Part shown: one piece after another, positions 61,754 to 64,000 of the stretch
Position numbering within the stretch: the stretch's first letter is position 1
How the letters are laid out: each line of letters begins with the position of its first letter
Assembly: GCA_024234875.1 (NCBI GenBank)
Contig: JACKNM010000013.1
Span: forward strand, 111,950-175,949
DNA from: Ectothiorhodospiraceae bacterium
GTDB taxonomy: Bacteria > Pseudomonadota > Gammaproteobacteria > HK1
Direction of reading: 5' to 3'
DNA: 64,000 nucleotides
Translations under genes and position numbers: made by a program
Notes under the pieces: generated by a model
Told to the model about the DNA's origin: nothing
Database searches by the model: none
The model's input: the letters and a program-made list of their open reading frames with translations, nothing else

Positions 61754-63667
61754 GTGGGAGTGCTTTGGAAACAACTGCTGACACCGGAAGTACTAACGCG
61801 AGGCTGGCATCTGGCGCGATTAGACACTCGGCAAGACTTCTCCGAGGACCTGTACTCGACTGACGTTTATGGGCAAGACCTAAGAAATCTCATCAACGAA
61901 ACGTTGAAGCGAATAAAGACGGGTACGTATCAAGCCAATCCATTGTTCCGAATGGAGGTGCCAAAAGGCTCGCTCGCGTTTAGGCCGGGCACAGTAATCC
62001 CCATACACGACCGCGTTGTGGTCTCCGCTATCGTGTTGCTACTCGCACCCGAAATCGACAAGCACCTCCCGGATGCCGTGTTCAGTTGGCGCCTGAAAGA
62101 TCCTCTCCCGAAGACGGGACCGATCTTTCGAGAAACCGATATAACGGATCTGCCGTTTCTCAAGAAGAAGACTATCCGAGTAGAGGTCGACCCATTTGAA
62201 GGGTGGTATAGGCTATGGCCGCAGTTCGACGAGGTTACGCGTCGGCTATACCAGATCGAAGGGTATCGGTATCTTGCCACTTCCGATATAGCCGCCTACT
62301 TCGAGAATATCCAACTTCCGATACTGAGAGATCAACTCCTAACCTTCCTGCCGAAGGAAGCGGAATTGGTTAACCTCCTATTTCATTTTCTGGAGGCTTG
62401 GGCCGAGCGGACCACGGATGGTCGCGTTCATTTTCGCGGAATACCCCAAGGCAATTTTGTTTCGAGCTTCCTCGGGAATATATTTCTTTTGCCGCTCGAC
62501 CAAGCACTCCTAGGGATCGTCAAGGACGGTGAAATCGCCTACTTCCGTTACATGGATGATGTTCGCATCTTCACGAAGCAACGAGAAGACGCGAGGCGCG
62601 CCCTGTTTTTGATGGCACGCAAGCTCCGAGAGCTACATCTAAATGTGCAGACAGCAAAGACCAAAATCTACGACGAAAGCCAGGGAGAAATTTCGAACCT
62701 GCTTATTGACCCTCGGGTGGATCGTCTTTCAGACCTAATTGGAGAGATCCAAACCAAGCACAGAGGCAAAGCACCTCCGTACAAAGAGAGACGTGCCATC
62801 GAGGCGCAGTTGAAGGTCATTGCAAAAGCCGATTCGCCCTCCGGCCAGAAAATCATAGGTGCTAGGTCGGCTCTGGACGGCTTAACCCTGCGATGCTTTA
62901 GCAGATGGGTAACGGCCCATCTGATGATAGAAAGTGATGAATATCTTGGCCGCTTGCTCGCAGAGATATCGAAAAGCGCGGACTATAAGCTCACGCGAAA
63001 ACTTATCGCGAGCGCGAAGAAGTTTCCCAAAAGGCGCGGTATCGAGAGCGAGTTTCTACGTCTGCTTTCTAGCGGGAAAATCATCTTTCCATATCAAGAA
63101 GCTGAATGTTTACGCGCGGTCCGATATTTGAGTAACGTGTCGCTCGATACTCAGGATCATGCTTGGCGTCGATTAGTTGATGCGAATCAGGATCGATACT
63201 TGCGGATGCAAGCGGCCTATTTGCTTGCGCGTACAGACCTCGGGCGAAGAAAATTGCGGCAACTCGAGAAGAAATTCGATGATGAGCCCGATTCGTATGT
63301 ACAGGCAGCAATGGCCCTACTTCTCGTCCAGCGTCGGGAGAACAATCAGGATATCGTTCGGAAACTGGTGTTTCATCCGAACAGTAAGGTTCGAGAGATA
63401 GGGAAATATTTTCGAACCATAAAGAACGACATCGAGCAAGCTCGTGAAGCGCTACGCCACGCTTTTCGACCTGAAATCCCTTGGGTGTTGTGCGATTTTG
63501 TTCCCTTGGTCCATTTGATGGCATCAAGCGCCAATCAAGATATACGGAGCTTGCTTGTGGACACTCTTCGAGATCCACGCCGAAATCATCCTATAGGCGG
63601 ACTAAGAGAGATCTTGGCGAGTATTTTCACAAGAACTCGCGAATCGTTGAAAGAAAGTTCTGCCTAA
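61754..63667 (+). CDS. Reverse transcriptase of the Abi/UG (defence) type, integron gene cassette
   Basis: A 637-residue protein with a complete reverse-transcriptase palm and fingers. Motif A is TSDIAAYFENI with Asp178; motif B is GIPQGNFVSSFLGNIF; the catalytic box is FRYMDD with Asp268-Asp269; LHLNVQTAKTKIYDE follows as the thumb-side motif. The C-terminal half (about residues 385-637) is alpha-helical with HEAT/alphaRep-like repeats (RYLRMQAAYLLARTDLG, YVQAAMALLLVQRREN, NSKVREIGKYF), as in abortive-infection RTs such as AbiA/AbiK. No maturase, endonuclease, retron or diversity-generating motifs are seen. GTG 61754 follows AGGAGG by 7 bases. The gene is far more AT-rich than the rest of the window, with different codon use, so it was acquired. 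The TAA stop lies inside the attC R'' box. Confidence 0.9.
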   Translation: MGVLWKQLLTPEVLTRGWHLARLDTRQDFSEDLYSTDVYGQDLRNLINETLKRIKTGTYQANPLFRMEVPKGSLAFRPGTVIPIHDRVVVSAIVLLLAPEIDKHLPDAVFSWRLKDPLPKTGPIFRETDITDLPFLKKKTIRVEVDPFEGWYRLWPQFDEVTRRLYQIEGYRYLATSDIAAYFENIQLPILRDQLLTFLPKEAELVNLLFHFLEAWAERTTDGRVHFRGIPQGNFVSSFLGNIFLLPLDQALLGIVKDGEIAYFRYMDDVRIFTKQREDARRALFLMARKLRELHLNVQTAKTKIYDESQGEISNLLIDPRVDRLSDLIGEIQTKHRGKAPPYKERRAIEAQLKVIAKADSPSGQKIIGARSALDGLTLRCFSRWVTAHLMIESDEYLGRLLAEISKSADYKLTRKLIASAKKFPKRRGIESEFLRLLSSGKIIFPYQEAECLRAVRYLSNVSLDTQDHAWRRLVDANQDRYLRMQAAYLLARTDLGRRKLRQLEKKFDDEPDSYVQAAMALLLVQRRENNQDIVRKLVFHPNSKVREIGKYFRTIKNDIEQAREALRHAFRPEIPWVLCDFVPLVHLMASSANQDIRSLLVDTLRDPRRNHPIGGLREILASIFTRTRESLKESSA

Positions 63668-63758
63668 CAATGCGATCAACTCGGACGCTTGACCGCTCCC
63701 TTCCTGCGCTGCCGCTCCGGTCGGTCGCCGTCAACCGCCGGTTATCGCGGCGTTATAC
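63662..63758 (+). other. attC: attC site of the reverse-transcriptase cassette
   Basis: R'' is GCCTAAC (63662-63668), the exact reverse complement of the cassette's leading core GTTAGGC. The far end is GTTATAC (63752-63758), a slightly off-consensus GTTRRRY. Between them the 97-bp stretch is an imperfect palindrome (for example GCGATCAAC and CGCTTGAC pair with the 3' half) with unpaired bases, as attC folding requires. It contains the stop codon of the reverse-transcriptase gene. Confidence 0.85.
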
Positions 63759-64000
63759 TGCATAACCGCAATCGCAAGTTGCTCCTCGAACGCATTGATT
63801 CGCGGTGCGTTTGGGCAGGCGCTCAGTGACGTTGTGTGCAAGACCGATCCCCGATGCCGCCGCACGCCCGAGCGCGGATCCGGCCCGATGCGCGCCGACG
63901 CGAAGACGTACTGCCAAGCTCACTCACTGCCCAGAGCTGCAGGCCGAAACAGGAGCCTTCCGGCGCGACTGGCACCCACAACGGCGCCAGGTGGTCCCAG
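63759..64000. other. Region beyond attC, unresolved
   Basis: This last 242 bp holds the integrase fragment (63856-63928). On the minus strand an open frame runs in from the right edge (WDHLAPLWVPVAPEGSCF...) and stops near 63829; it has high third-position G+C and could be the end of a gene lying outside the window. I do not recognise it. No second complete attC was found. Confidence 0.4.
63856..63928 (-). pseudogene. Fragment of an integron integrase gene
   Basis: About 70 of 73 bases match intI at 60798-60870. In the integrase frame a Trp codon has become TGA (63922-63920, complement), and the sequence on both sides is unrelated to intI. It is therefore a non-functional remnant, coming either from a partial duplication of this integrase or from a related one. 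Confidence 0.8.

Larger units (their letters stand above)
60481..63758. mobile_element. Integron: intI, attI region, one reverse-transcriptase cassette, attC
   Basis: The unit has the standard order: integrase on the minus strand, attI-like region, then a cassette on the plus strand ending in attC. The cassette runs from the G^TTAGGC core at 61727 to the G^TTATAC core at 63752. Composition drops sharply from about 70% G+C in intI to roughly 50% by eye in the cassette. No transposase or second complete cassette is seen in the remaining 240 bp. Confidence 0.88.

Noticed and set aside
61590..61760. Retron or diversity-generating retroelement
   Set aside because: No msr/msd-like inverted structure linked to the gene, no retron VTG motif, and the RT has GIPQGN rather than the SQ-type motif of diversity-generating RTs; no template/variable repeat pair was seen.
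61754..63667. Reverse transcriptase as part of a group II intron
   Set aside because: No intron-like 5' GTGYG end, domain V, maturase or endonuclease region; the catalytic box is YMDD rather than the usual YADD, and the gene has cassette borders instead.

Overview
The window is about 70% G+C by eye and packed with long, mostly single-copy catabolic and transport genes, which suits a free-living or host-associated proteobacterium with broad heterotrophic metabolism. A perfect LexA box of the CTGT-N8-ACAG type in front of an integron integrase, and a perfect TGTGA-N6-TCACA (CRP/Vfr-type) site, point towards Gammaproteobacteria or Betaproteobacteria rather than Alphaproteobacteria. No rRNA, tRNA or CRISPR array was seen.

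Layout. 1-5955: an incomplete FG-GAP repeat protein with a broken N-terminal frame, an MFS transporter, a GST-like protein, an HpcH/HpaI aldolase and a small secreted protein. 6013-10581: a complete tripartite tricarboxylate transporter (TctA, TctB, TctC) and an orphan TAXI-type binding protein with a membrane tail. 10718-14947: LarA-like racemase, isochorismatase-like hydrolase, LLM flavin enzyme and glycerate 2-kinase. 15209-18980: LemA/DUF2207 pair, an HU protein and a TPR protein. 19088-31566: D-threonine-aldolase-like enzyme, sulfatase, bicupin, a PEP-CTERM-like protein, a GNAT, a benzoylformate-decarboxylase-like enzyme, an aldehyde dehydrogenase, an SDR and a GMC oxidoreductase. 31640-48068: three more sulfatases, an aldo/keto reductase, two MlrC-type (M81) proteins, an enolase-superfamily dehydratase and a complete sugar-type ABC importer with a LysR regulator. 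48283-60258: a spondin-domain protein, an aminotransferase, CsaA, a divergent two-subunit aconitase X, a second ThDP enzyme, a second TctABC set, a fifth sulfatase and an EamA permease.

The catabolic genes look like several uptake-plus-degradation modules for oxidised or sulfated small organics. Four of the five sulfatases are close paralogues, three of exactly 484 residues with the modified cysteine at residue 52. One module (39642-48068) combines sulfatase, ABC importer, LysR regulator and acid-sugar dehydratase. Another (50579-57562) runs TctC, TctB, TctA, ThDP enzyme, AcnX large and small subunits, CsaA on one strand.

The right end (60481-63758) is the most unusual part: an integron. An IntI-type integrase with its catalytic residues and IntI-specific insertion lies under a LexA box. 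It diverges from an attI-like region whose GTTAGGC core starts a gene cassette. The single cassette is much more AT-rich than the rest and encodes a 637-residue reverse transcriptase (YMDD box, helical-repeat C-terminus) of the Abi/UG defence type. Its stop codon sits inside the R'' box (GCCTAAC) of a well-formed attC. A 73-bp copy of part of the integrase gene lies just beyond. An SOS-inducible integron carrying a putative reverse-transcriptase defence gene as its first cassette is the leading candidate for an unusual system here.
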